Shown here one piece after another: positions 1 through 9,470 of a stretch of 30,814 nucleotides of DNA. The stretch lies in NCBI GenBank assembly GCA_933822405.4, contig CAKOGP040001236.1, positions 1 to 30,814 on the forward strand, read 5' to 3'. Position numbers and translations under genes: made by a program. Within the stretch, counting starts at the first letter, position 1; the number at the start of each line of letters is the position of its first letter. The notes below the pieces were generated by a model. It saw nothing but the letters and a program-made list of their open reading frames with translations, searched no databases and was not told the DNA's origin. Source of the DNA: Cylindrotheca closterium. Taxonomy: Eukaryota; Bacillariophyta; Bacillariophyceae; Bacillariales; Bacillariaceae.

Positions 1-127
1 TTGCGTCCGGCATACTTGCGGCGAATCTCGACATCACGATCAAAGTCCGATCGTACGTGTCGAAAACTTCGTACTTGAATAGTTTCTTTTCGGAACGTAA
101 AAACTCATATTTCGTCATATCCCAACA
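1..127 (-). repeat. 5' part of a copia LTR (same family as 25269), continues beyond window
   Basis: Read on the minus strand from 127 down, this begins TGTTGGGATATGAC and aligns without gaps to 25269-25395 on the plus strand, with about 11 differences in 127 bases by eye. The sequences just outside the two starts are unrelated: MULE-like transposase coding here, gypsy pol at 25268. The shared sequence therefore begins at an element end, and its TG start fits an LTR. It interrupts the transposase reading frame, which meets a stop at 115-117 inside the LTR. The rest of this copy lies to the left of the window. Confidence 0.75.
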
Positions 128-793
128 GCAACATTCTCTTTTCCAAAAAGAGTAGGCATGGCATCATCAAAGAGCCAATGGAACACCCATTCGCAAAGAG
201 AGGGAAGATAGGCTGTCATGAGGGGGATGTTTTTGTTGGATGCAGTCCAGCCCACTAAACGGAAGAGGGGGCGTTTCTCTGCATTGGTTCCATGGGACAT
301 GTCCATCCCAAGGCATTCTGGTAACATCTCAAAAAATCTATCTTTCGAATATTAGACACTGGTAGGTGTGTTAAGCTGAATTGACGTGATGCTGTTCTTA
401 CCTCTGTTGTTTCTTACTAACAAATGAAACTGCAATCAATGCTTCCCTACCTGTGTCAAGAGTCAAACCTTCAACAAGAGCTTGAAGGTGTTGAGTATGA
501 TATTTGGCAGGGTCAATAAGACCATCTTTTGTTTTTGTCTTCTTTCTTAGCAGGAGCCTGTGCATACTGTCATCAAGTGTGGCAGCGTAAATCACAAAAA
601 CGAGATCTGGATGAAGACAAAACCAGTCAAGAAGCATTTGTCCAGGTGTGTTACATTCACCATGGGGGTTGAAGGGACTAAATATACCCCCAAGGCCATT
701 ATGCAGAGATTCTTCCAGAATCTGTGTAAAGGCTTTAGTCGGGAGATTGACATCAGTCAAGGTCTCTGTCAATGCCCGGACATGGGTGGTAGG
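128..793 (-). pseudogene. MULE-like transposase, DDE-domain half (interrupted at both ends)
   Basis: Minus-strand coding sequence continuing the fragment at 9023-9281. The first exon, 793-402, is open and ends SKKQQ-R. A candidate intron (338-401) then leads into exon 2 (337-128), which reads FFEMLPECLGMDMSHGTNAE and continues KRPLFRLVGWT. The block around GMDMSHGTNAEKRPL resembles the strand carrying the first catalytic Asp of Mutator-like (MULE) transposases, whose DDE domain cuts and joins DNA ends; the later D and E would lie left of the window. The frame is broken upstream by the copia element at 794 and downstream by the LTR at 127. The family call rests on motif recognition only. Confidence 0.6.
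338..401 (-). other. candidate spliceosomal intron (64 nt) in MULE-like gene
   Basis: On the minus strand the donor GTAAGA starts at 401, directly after CAGAG, and the acceptor ATAG ends at 338. A branch-like CTAAT lies at 351-355, about 13 nt before the acceptor. The unspliced frame meets TAA at once (398-400). Removing exactly these 64 nt joins ...KKQQR to FFEMLPECLGMDMSHGTN in frame, which is the expected run-in to the transposase catalytic block. Another AG at about 328 would give the wrong frame. The size and signals suit compact algal introns. Confidence 0.6.
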
Positions 794-1240
794 TGTTGGA
801 CCTATTGATATATTGAACAATCATATTGGTTGATTATTGATCGATGGTCTATGTGATGTGACGCGGCAGTGATGTGAGTGTGGATCATGTGTAATATGAA
901 ACGCAGTATGTCAGAACGCGTCATCACATAGAAAGGTGATCAAAAATGAGAATCATTAGAATTTATAAGATGATTTTGAACTTCAATCAAGAGTCTCACT
1001 ATCAATTGAGTTCTGGCAAGAATAATATTGTGGACGTTGAGGTCCAAGCAAGTATAGGAGATAATAAAGTAAGACCTTTGATTGAATAAGACTACTGCTT
1101 ATTCCAGAGGCTGAGGCCCAGAGTCGCTGGTGCCCAAAGGCAGACCATAGCCAATGTAGATTTGATCTCAGGGGCTGCTCATTGAAACAGGCAGGGTGTT
1201 GAGGCTCCCATTCAGGTCTGTAGAGCAAGTCCATCTGTAA
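794..1240 (+). repeat. 5' LTR of copia 1
   Basis: Begins TGTTGGACCTATTG and matches 8576-9022 over its full 447 bases with roughly 17 differences by eye (about 96% identity). The last bases read CTGTAA where the 3' LTR has the canonical CTGACA end, so the terminal CA has been lost here. No clear complement to initiator methionine tRNA follows at 1241; the primer-binding site is unrecognised. Confidence 0.9.
851..1068 (+). promoter_or_regulatory. candidate LTR promoter: CRE-like inverted repeat, TATA-like box, poly(A) signal
   Basis: An imperfect inverted repeat, ATGTGATGTGACGCG at 851-865 and CGCGTCATCACAT at 917-929, carries TGACGC (859-864) and its complement GCGTCA (918-923). Downstream come TATAAG at 964-969 and AATAAA at 1063-1068. 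The 3' LTR keeps the layout: TGACGC 8641-8646, TGACGT 8652-8657, GCGTCA 8700-8705 and TATAAG 8746-8751. TGACGT/TGACGC are CRE-like bZIP sites with a known regulatory role in diatom promoters. The order (enhancer-like sites, TATA, polyadenylation) fits U3-R, but transcription is not shown. Confidence 0.4.
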
Positions 1241-1356
1241 AAAAGACAATGACACGCCGCAACCAAAGTACAAGAGGAGTTTGCGGCGGCAATTGATTCG
1301 GTGGAAATTGCCAGACAAGTGGCAATTCACAGAACACAAAAAAGAAAGAAAAACGA

Positions 1357-2679
1357 ATGCCCAAGTATCATCCGAGCAACCCAGATTTTCCTTATGCCAA
1401 TGTAACAAGAAGCCTCATCAGACAAATTGGAATGGAGGGATTGGAGTATCCTCAGATTATGATATCTTCCATCAAAGAATTGAATGAGCCAGACTGGGAT
1501 GGTTTGAAACCTAAATTGGATTTAACTGGTCTAGAAGACAAAATTGAGAAAGAGGCAAAGAAAGAAGAATTGAAAACGGAGAGTGTCGAATACCATTGAC
1601 AAAAGCGATACTGGAGCAAAGCAAAGTGGCATGTTCATTCGCTGATTATGGAGTCATTTGTTACCAGTAAAATGAAGGACAAGATTTTACAGGAGGTCGA
1701 TTACAATGAGAAAATTGAGGGTGATCCTATTGAATTATTGAGACGCATCAATAAATCTATGACGGCCAATGATGTGACAGACTGGAACCCATTACATTGT
1801 GGGAGGCACTACAGAAGTGGGTTAATTGTCGTCAGGAAGGAAATGAAACGGTGATTGAATACCGTAAACAATTTGAAGAATGCGCAACTACAGTATAATC
1901 TTTCATGGGTGAGTCGTGGCTAGATGTGTTTGCCTCGAAGACTACTGCATATCATGAAATTAAAAACAATCATCCGACTAATGGCTTGTCGGATAGAGAA
2001 AAGAAGCGAGTTGCCGCAGAAGTTGAAGCACTTCAAGAAGAATTTCAGGAAGAGTTTGTAAAGTTGTTCTGTGCTGCTGGGTTATTGCACAACTGTGATC
2101 GTACATGATACCAGCCGGTACTTGATCATTTTGTTACTGCATATGCTGTGGAGCACGTGGATTATGCTCAGCGAGATTTGTTCCCAAGAGATGTGGAAAC
2201 TGCAGCTAAGGCGCTACACAATCATCGGGTAAAGAAAACAGCAACACCGAAACATAACAACAACAACAACAACACAAATGATAAAGCAAACACACCACAG
2301 AACGGTACTAACCTTGCACAGGATTACAACAAGGAGAGTAAGCGTAAATGTTTTTGCTGTGGTAAGGCGGATCATGTTGCACCGCGATATGAACATCGAT
2401 TCCAACCCAAGGAACAATGGAAAGATCCGACAAAATGGAGATCGTATCCTAGGAATGAATCGGGACGCAAACAGGTACACCTGCAGACAAACACCAACAG
2501 GATCTGTGCAGCCAAGTGTGACAGCTAACACCACAGGTACGCCCGCTCACAATGATGGTGGTATTTCTCAACAGAACCATATGCAGACTGGCTTGGCTGA
2601 CAGGAATGGTGGTCCACAGCCTCGTAAGCAAAAGATTGGCATTTCAGTGGTGGACTATGGCTCAGTTTGGCGGACGTAA
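1357..2679 (+). pseudogene. gag: copia 1 gag (capsid and nucleocapsid), frameshifted
   Basis: Likely start at 1357 (MPKYHPSNPDFPYAN). The frame stops at 1597, and the same protein continues in other frames at 1648-1854 (KIEGDPIELLRRINKS, a capsid-like block shared with the copia element at 26.3 kb), 1905-2108 and 2148-2528. A Lys/Asn-rich stretch precedes a CCHC zinc knuckle, CFCCGKADHVAPRY, at 2349-2390. Its last Cys is replaced by Tyr (TAT at 2388-2390), a single G-to-A change that should weaken zinc and RNA binding. Gag would package the element's RNA. Three or more indels break the frame, and a further frame change at about 2460 leads to the protease. Confidence 0.75.
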
Positions 2680-3390
2680 GAGACAACCGCAGCCTATTTT
2701 AAGACCTTCAAGATTTGGGACGTCACCACCACACGACATAATGGCAAACTGGCAGGTACAATTGGATGCTGTCAGAGCAGCTGAAGAAGATGTCAGTGTT
2801 GCAAGTACACAGAGCTCCAACGTACAGGTTGGTAGGGAAGTAGCTGTGATGCATTCCCAAGCTCATCGGGGACTCAAGTACAAGGATAGCGGCGATCTGG
2901 TGTATCTTGATTCAAATGATTATAAGGATGGCAAGATTCCGGAGCATTTTGATATGCATGATCCGAAATGGTTTTGTTTGGGCGCAACAGGTCTGTCCCT
3001 TGACACTGGTTCAACATTTCATCTTTGCAAAGATTCGATGAATGCAAAGATGGGAACATTGAAAGAGCTTCCGTATGTTCAATTATGGAACAAATGTTGG
3101 AGGAGGAAGGAATCTAACACATGAAGTTGAGATCAAGCACATGGATAATATGTGTAAGTATGATGCTGATGCCATCTGTGATGTGGACAGTGCGTCTTTC
3201 TTTGTAAAAGAAGGGTATCGTATTGTGATGGATACCGACGTAGAAAATGCATTTTTTGTTTCCAAAGATGGGAATCAATGGATTTACAGAGAAAAGGATG
3301 GGTTGTATACTTATGATCCCCATGAGGGGCAGAGTCATTGCAATGTGTGCATGGAAATTGGACCGACGGGTGAAGCCTGCAGTTTGTGCA
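2680..3390 (+). pseudogene. copia 1 protease region
   Basis: Continues from gag in two frames (about 2680-3124, then 3075 on). An aspartic-protease active site reads LSLDTGSTFHLC, with the catalytic Asp at 3002-3004. Downstream GYRIVMDTDVENAFFVSKDG (3211-3270) matches YRITMDTDADNAFIVHCD of the copia copy at 27780, confirming family and frame. The protease would cut Gag-Pol. One frameshift lies at about 3080-3120. The tail after about 3330 no longer resembles the 27.9-kb copy because an unrelated segment follows. Confidence 0.7.
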
Positions 3391-4119
3391 GAGCTCACGA
3401 ATGCCGTTTGCCACATCCAAGTCAACGGCTCGGCGCGTTGAACAATTAATGTTGGCTGGGTCGAACAAAAGCGAAAATTCCCAAAAGCGAGGCGACTTTT
3501 TGTCAGTAGTGATGACGCGTTGGGCCGTTGCGAGAGCAAACATCTCCTGTCTCCAAGCCTTCTTGTAGAGCCTGTGAAACTTTGACATCTTGAGTTTTGT
3601 GATGTAGGCAACGAGCGATCCCCCTTGCACTGCGCCATCCTCGGCGGTTTTGGAAGGAGGGGGATGCTTGTGTTGGCTCTTTGAAGTCGTGGGATCACGC
3701 GGACTGTCCTTAGTTAACTCAATTGACAAAGGAGTGGTCGGATTTGGGCGAGTGTTGACCGTGACGTCCTGACCTTGGGGAACTTCAGATGGTAAGAGCA
3801 AGCGGCCTTTCATTGCGCCATCCTCGGCGGTTTCTGAAGGGTTTCACTTGCTGCTGCGCTTGGGAGTCGTGATGGCAGGATTATCCTTTGTTAGAGCAAT
3901 CAACAATTGAGTGGTCGATTTTGATCGGGTTTTTTCCTCAAGACCTCCCTGACCTTGGTCAGCTACAGTCATGATCCAATTCGGATCCTTCTCCGGCGGG
4001 TTGACAATGTTATCCTTCATGTTAAAGTAAATTTCTTTCCTGTTTCAGCGACAACAACTGTTTTCCTTTACGTAGAAAGACGCGTAGGACTGGTACAGTT
4101 TTGTTTTGGTGCTGTCCAT
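3390..4119 (-). pseudogene. unrecognised antisense coding segment captured inside copia 1
   Basis: From ATG at 4119 one minus-strand frame runs to the protease junction with only two interruptions, both TGA (4045-4047 and 3844-3846). It starts MDSTKTKLYQSYASFY. Two related repeats follow, each of the type GQ...TTxLxIxLTKDxP...TAEDGA; the second ends at SKTAEDGAVQGG. A basic/aromatic part comes next (KMSKFHRLYKKAWRQEMFA). It runs against copia coding, is more GC-rich than its surroundings and displaces the normal protease-integrase spacer, so I infer capture or nested insertion. I recognise no family. The 3' junction lies between about 3330 and 3430. The upstream bases (4120-4165) are AT-rich. 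Confidence 0.5.
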
Positions 4120-4164
4120 GGAAAATAATCTTCTACCTTTTAGTTTTTGATTTTTGATTTCTGA

Positions 4165-5250
4165 GTTTTATAGAGGGTTACACCTGACGACAAGTTGACC
4201 AAGCGAACGCTGCAAGATCCGGGTATCACATGGATGGTGCACCAGGGATTGAAGCATTCAAAGTTGCCGTACGCTCAGGTTTATTCAAGAATTGTCCCAT
4301 CAGAGAAGAAGACATTGTTATTGCTGACAAGATTTATGGACCAAGCGCTTCAGTTCTTAAAGGAAAGACTAAGCGTTCTACCCCGGAAGCAGTTTGGGAT
4401 GATTGGGTTGAGATCCCATGTGAATTGTTGGTCCACAACATTGATTTGAATTTGCATCTGGATATTGCGTTCATCAATAACACATTTGGATTGACTACAA
4501 TTGATGGTAGTGTCCGATACCAAACTTTTGTACCGCTACAAAGCAGGACTGCGGAGTCGTTGTATGACGCAATCGATTTACTATCAAGACTATCTACTGT
4601 GATGGTGAATTTAGACCAGTTTTTGATGATGTTAAAGATGTGATGAATGTTGATATGAATCATGCAAGCTGGGGGGAACACAATCCCATGGCGGAACAAA
4701 ACATCCAACATATCAAGGCGTTGTTCCGTGTCCAATACCATTGCATGCCGTATAAGGCCATTCCAAGGATTATTACTGAAGCTATTGCAAAACGAGTTGC
4801 ACAGACTTCCAACTTTTATCCCGCCAAAGGGGGTATTTCGGCCTATTACAGTCCTCATATGATTTTGTTGCAACGCCAAGTTGATTATTCGAAGGAATTT
4901 GTTGCTGAACTTGGGTCGTATGTCCATGGTTATGGACATGATACTCGCAGTGATCATCGGTCATGCACTATTGAAGCAATTTACTTGGGACCAGCTGATA
5001 ATATGCAAAAGGGTCACAAGCTATATGATTTGAACACAAAGAGAGAGGTAACTAGACCTCAAATTACGGTGCTCCCAATCACTGATCAAGTGATCAAGTT
5101 GGTTGAAGCCCATGCTGCTGAGGAAGGCGTTACAGATTTACAAACCTATTCCAGGCGCAATGGAGAAATAATTTTGGATGCTGATCTGCTTGCAGGAGTG
5201 GACCCAGATGAACTGTGGGACGAAGACTATGTCCTGCAGATATTGAGATT
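4165..5250 (+). pseudogene. copia 1 integrase
   Basis: Frames at 4230-4643 and 4640-5269 together give a copia integrase core. AFKVAVRSGLFKNCPIREED with GPSASVLKGKTKR matches LKYAIRSGLIKNCPITEEA and GPDASTLKGKSTR in the copia copy at 28.1 kb. CDGEFRP (about 4593, readable only in another frame) should hold the second acidic residue, and HNPMAEQNIQHIK (about 4683) the catalytic Glu. The C-terminal GKG-like part has IEAIYLGPADNMQKGHKLYDLNT. Integrase joins the DNA copy to the genome. A frameshift near 4590 separates the catalytic residues, so the protein cannot be made whole. Confidence 0.8.
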
Positions 5251-5916
5251 CCACCAGTCAATGACATGAATTTGTGCAAGAATGATGCAATCACAGATGA
5301 GAATGATGCAATCACAGATGAAGAACTCAAAGAACTAATTGAGGATGCAGCCAAAGATGAATTGGAATCTAGAAGAATTGATGATAAGAGAGAACATGAA
5401 TATGATGAGGCAGATAGAACTGTCGACCGCATGCTGCAAAGAATTAAGAGACGTCAAGAAGAAGACGATGAAGACAATAAAGACGATATGGATTTTGTGC
5501 AGGATCAGCAACCTGAAAGCAATATTGAAATGGATATTGATGATGTAGAATTAATAGATATGATTGATGAAGTAGCCCATGAGTTGGATAGATTGAGCCA
5601 ACCCATTGAAGAAGAAATAATGTTCAGCGTTGAAGATGGAGACGATGACTATGAGGGTGAATTTGATGCGGAAGAAATACAAGAACTGCAAGAAGCAGAA
5701 GACAATCCGCAAGTATATCCTGACAAAGAAGATGATGTTTGTGCAGGAGTGAGGTTTGAAGAAGTCCCCGTGTTGAGTACAACAGATGATTCAAATAAAG
5801 ACAAAAAAAGGAGAACACAAAGTGGACAATCATTTTATTCAAACGGAGTCAAAAATCGACCCACAGATAGGAATCAAACTGACAGACCAAGACATGGTCA
5901 GACGTACTTACAATGA
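5223..5916 (+). pseudogene. copia 1 acidic linker between integrase and RT
   Basis: Open frame of about 230 codons, reached from integrase by a one-base shift near 5230. It is very rich in Asp, Glu and Ile, for example DDEDNKDDMDFVQ and IDDVELIDMIDEVAHELDRL, then turns basic (KDKKRRTQ) before the RT. A 21-bp tandem repeat (5281-5301, 5302-5322) encodes NDAITDE twice. The copia at 25269 has a similar acidic region at 29036, so this is a family trait; such linkers are usual at this pol position but poorly conserved in sequence. Confidence 0.65.
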
Positions 5917-5925
5917 AAGAAGCCC

Positions 5926-7464
5926 AAAATCAATTTGTTAAAGAACAAGAGTGCCATGAGAAATAAGGCACGGTTGAAGAGATTTCGTATCTCATTATAC
6001 CAGGCTATTGCGTCAAAGGTAAAATCACAAAAGAAAGGAGAGTTCCGGGATGACGACGTGTTGAGCGCTGAAGCAAGAAGAAAGATTACTGAGCGGGCGC
6101 ATAACTTAATGTTCCAGCTGAGTGGAACTGAGAAGAAAGCAACTTACAATGTGGATGAGTCGTTGGTGATTTCATGCGTCATGCAACAGATTTGTGACAA
6201 AGTGTGCACAAGGAATGGAGTGTCATTTATTCAACAGTATGATCTTAACAAAGGATTGAAGATTTTTAAAAAACAAGGCAAAGAAGCTGCGCTCCAGGAA
6301 CTTGATCAACTGATCAAACAAAGTTGTTGGACACCCATCAGTATTGGTGAATTGACTGAGTCCGAGAAGAGGAAAGCAGTCGATGCAATGATGTTACTGG
6401 CAGAGAAAAACAGTGGTGATATCACAGGTCGTTTTGTATACAAAGGAAATGAGACAAGAGACTGGCTGTCTTGAGAGGAGACAGCTAGCCTGACCGCATT
6501 GCATGAGGGTATCTGTTGCACAGGAGTGATTGACGCGCACGAAGGTAGATGCATGATGTCAATGGACATTCCAAATGCATTCATTCAGACCTTGATGCCA
6601 GATTTAGGTGATGGAGAAGATCGGGTGATCATGAAGGTAACTGGACTGATGGTCCAATATATGATCGATTTGGACCCAACCTAAGCCCAAGATCAATTTG
6701 TTAAAGAACAGGAGTGCCATGGGAAAGAAGGCACGGTTGAAGAGATTATGTATCTCATTGTACCAGGCTATCGCGTCAAAGGTAAAATCACAAAAGAAAG
6801 GAGAGTTCCGGGATGACAACGTGTTGAGTGCTGAAGCAAGAAGAAAGATTACTGAGCGGGCGCATAATTTAATGTTCCAGCTGAGTGGAACTGAGAAGAA
6901 AGTGACTTACAATGTGGATGAGTCGTTGGTGATTTCACGCGTCATGCAACAGATTTGTGACGAAGTGTACACAAGGGATGGAGTGTCATTTATTCAACAG
7001 TATTATCTTAACAAAGGATTGAAGATTTTCAAAGAACGAGGCAAAGAAGCTGCGCTCAAGGAACTTGATCAACTGATCAAACGAAGTTGTTGGACACCCA
7101 TCAGTATTGGTGAATTGACTGAGTCCAAGAAGAGGAAAGCAGTCGATGCAATGATGTTACTGGCAGAGAAAAACAGTGGTGATATCACAGGTCGTTTTGT
7201 ATATAGGAAATGAGACAAGAGACTGGCTGTCTCGAGAGGAGACAGCTAGCCTGACCGCATCACATGAAGGTATCTGTTGCACAGGAGTGATTGAGGCGCA
7301 CGAAGGTAGATGCATGATGTCAATGGACATTCCAAATGCATTCATTCAGACCTTGATGCCAGATTTAGGTGATGGAGAAGATCGGGTGATCATGAAGGTA
7401 ACTGGACTGATGGTCCAAGATCCATCTAATATTCAAAATTTTATGATTGATTTGGACCCGACTT
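5926..7464 (+). repeat. tandem duplication (about 0.76 kb) in copia 1 pol
   Basis: Copy 1 (5926-6683) and copy 2 (6686-7464) both start AGCCCAA/GATCAATTTGTTAAA and run through the same RT N-terminal coding sequence with scattered substitutions. Copy 1 lacks about 25 bases near 6657 and has a TGA after DWLS (6472). Copy 2 has a 2-base deletion at about 7204 (TATATAGG against TATACAAAGG) that breaks the frame. Both copies are thus separately disabled. The substitutions between them show the duplication is not recent. Confidence 0.85.
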
Positions 7465-8485
7465 ATTGCAATTATGTTGTTTATGAGAATGGCAAGCGGG
7501 TGATCTATGTTGTGATCCTTTGTGCCATATATGGGATGTTGCAGTCATTGTTGCTATGGTATCGAAATTTGAGAGCTTCTCTAGAGGAGTATGGCTTTGT
7601 TTTCAATCAATATGATCCCTGCATTGCCAACAGAATGGTTAATGGCAAACAATTGACAATCAGTTCCATGTTGATGACGTTTTGGTGAGTCACATGGAAC
7701 AACAAGTACTTGAAGATTTTTTCACATGGGTGAATGAGAAATATGGTGGCTTAAAAGAGGTCACATGCACTAGAGGTAAAGTTCATACTTATTTGGATAT
7801 GACATTGGATTTTTTGAAGAAAGGAAAAATGAAAATTCGCATGGATGATTATGTGGATTGCATGCTGAGTGAGTTTCCAGTCAAATTTAAGGACAATGAG
7901 ATTCAGGAGACACCAGCTGGAAATAATCTACTGGAGAAAGGTAAAGGAGCACCGCTTGAGAAGGAACAACATGAAGTGTTCCATTTGTTTGTTGCCAAAT
8001 TGTTATTTTTGTCAAAACGTGCTCATCTGGACATCAGTCCGACAGTATTGATTTTAGCATCAAGGGTGCAATCTCCGAATCTGAGTGATTGGCACAAACT
8101 AGTTCAATTGATGAGATACATTCATTCTACAAAAGGATGGCATCTGACATTGAGCGCTGGTATGTCGATGCATCACTTGCTTCAAAAATCATACTGGGGC
8201 TGTGATGACAATGGGCACTGGAGCAGTGCAAGCAATTACACAAAAGCAGAAATTGAATTGTGACAGCAGTACACATGCTGAACTAATTGGAGTCCATGAT
8301 GCGACGTCCAATATTTTGTGGACACGCTTATTTATGGAAGAACAAGGTTACCCAATCAAGAAGAATATACTATATCAAGATAACACATGCCAACTGATGA
8401 AATGTGGGCAGATTACATAACAAAGCCGTTACAGGGTGAAAAGTTTCGCAAATTCCAAGCTGTAATTCAAGGTGACCAGGATTAG
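5935..8485 (+). pseudogene. copia 1 reverse transcriptase and RNase H
   Basis: The RT N-terminus is present twice (see duplication). The working-order path is 6698-7200, then 7176-7688, then 7682-8263, then 8202-8485. Motifs: MDIPNAFIQTLMPD (first catalytic Asp), ILCAIYGMLQSLLLWYRNLR, YDPCIANRMVNGKQ and FHVDDVLVSH (VDD at 7670-7678), readable only after a one-base shift at about 7660. RNase H keeps WYVDASLAS at about 8155 and ILYQDNT at about 8370, but has lost the central part; the end reads EMWADYITKPLQGEKFRKFQ and stops near 8485. These domains would copy element RNA to DNA. Deletions and shifts make it inactive. Confidence 0.8.
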
Positions 8486-8575
8486 TCCTGATGAACAATC
8501 TTGAATATTTCACTTGTATTGAGAAGTAATTTTTTCGTTCCATCAACTGGAGTTGCTGCTGAAACGACAGGAGTG

Positions 8576-9022
8576 TGTTGGACATATTGATATATTGAAC
8601 AATCATATTGGCCGATTATTGATCAATGGTCTATGTGATGTGACGCAACAGTGACGTGAGTGTGGATCATGTGTAATATGAAACACAGTATGTCAGAACG
8701 CGTCATCACATAGAAAGGTGATCAAAAATGAGAATCGTTAGAATTTATAAGATGATTTTGAACTTCAATGGAGAGTCTCACTATCAATTGAGTTCTGGCA
8801 AGAATAATATTGTGGACGTTGAGGTCCAAGCAAGTATAGGAGATAATAAAGTAAGACCTTTGATTGAATAAGACTACTGCTTATTCCAGAGGCTGAGGTC
8901 CAGAGTCGCTGGTGCCCAAAGGCAGACCATAGCCAATGTAGATTCAATCTCAGGGGCTGCTCATTGAAACAGGCAGGGCGTTGAGGCTCCCATTCAGGTC
9001 TGTAGAGCAAGTCCATCTGACA
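8576..9022 (+). repeat. 3' LTR of copia 1
   Basis: Starts TGTTGGACATATTG and ends CTGACA, the expected TG...CA. It is followed directly by the target duplicate GTAGG (9023-9027). The purine-rich stretch GAAACGACAGGAG just before 8576 is the candidate polypurine tract. It retains TGACGC, TGACGT and GCGTCA sites and a TATAAG at 8746. Confidence 0.9.
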
Positions 9023-9281
9023 GTAGGTGTCCCATGATTGAGCATATTGGATGCTGTTTCTAGCACCTGAAGAGGGAGATCATGACGGGACTTTCTGATT
9101 TGGTGCAGGCCCTTGTGGCGGTTGGCGTGCAGAAAGTTGTGGCCAGCATCCAATCAAAGATACCAGCGCTTTGTTTGGTGATGAAAATGAACCATGATTT
9201 AGAAATGACAGAGGTCTCCAATATCATGAACACGAGCTGTTGTTGAATCACACTGAAGCTTGCCATCCTAAAAAGGAGCAA
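9023..9281 (-). pseudogene. MULE-like transposase, N-terminal zinc-finger half
   Basis: Minus-strand sequence that connects in frame to 793-402 once copia 1 is removed (NHGTP-T at the junction, then THVRALTETL). It reads CDSTTARVHDIGDLCHF, stop, MVHFHHQTKRWYL, stop, LDAGHNFLHANRHKGLHQIR. The Cys/His spacing with a WYL strand fits the FLYWCH/WRKY-GCM1-type DNA-binding finger often found before MULE transposase domains. Two in-frame stops (TAA and TGA) show it was decayed independently of the insertion. Upstream of about 9265 no further homology is visible to me. Confidence 0.55.
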
Positions 9282-9470
9282 ATGGAGAAGAAAAGGCTGA
9301 AGAGGATAGAAGGAGGAAATGGAGGAGAATAGAGTTAGTGCTTTAGTTCTTTATGAAAGGGTGACATCCAGATAGTATGTGGGCGCACTCACCAGTGGTG
9401 CATCCTTTTCTCTTGATCTTTTGGCACATGGACAGGAAAACGTGAACCGTTTTCTCCCCCATACCTTCCG
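9282..9470. other. no recognisable feature
   Basis: Between two head-to-head MULE-like fragments. A purine-rich stretch (GAGGAAATGGAGGAG, about 9313) is the only pattern; no terminal inverted repeat could be identified by eye, so the ends of either MULE are not placed. Confidence 0.4.

Larger units (their letters stand above)
794..9022 (+). mobile_element. Ty1/copia LTR retrotransposon (copia 1), complete span, inactivated
   Basis: Bounded by two 447-bp LTRs (794-1240 and 8576-9022) and flanked by a perfect 5-bp duplication GTAGG at 789-793 and 9023-9027. Order inside is gag with zinc knuckle, protease, integrase, acidic linker, reverse transcriptase, RNase H. Integrase before RT is diagnostic of copia. 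At least six frameshifts, an antisense insert between protease and integrase, a tandem duplication over the linker/RT junction, and deletions in RNase H make it non-autonomous. It sits inside a minus-strand MULE-like gene whose frame rejoins exactly when the element and one target copy are removed. Confidence 0.92.

Noticed and set aside
983..1408. Antisense ORF in the copia 1 LTR, repeated at 8765-9016
   Set aside because: It lies in the LTR, repeats only because the LTR does, and has no protein-like motif.
3133..3390. Extension of the antisense frame across the copia protease
   Set aside because: The plus strand here encodes conserved protease residues shared with the 27.8-kb copy, so the minus frame is a shadow.
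3844..4047. Only TGA stops interrupt the antisense gene, suggesting TGA recoding
   Set aside because: TGA acts as a normal terminator elsewhere in the window, and CGA-to-TGA deamination explains both stops; many other frames here end in TAA or TAG.
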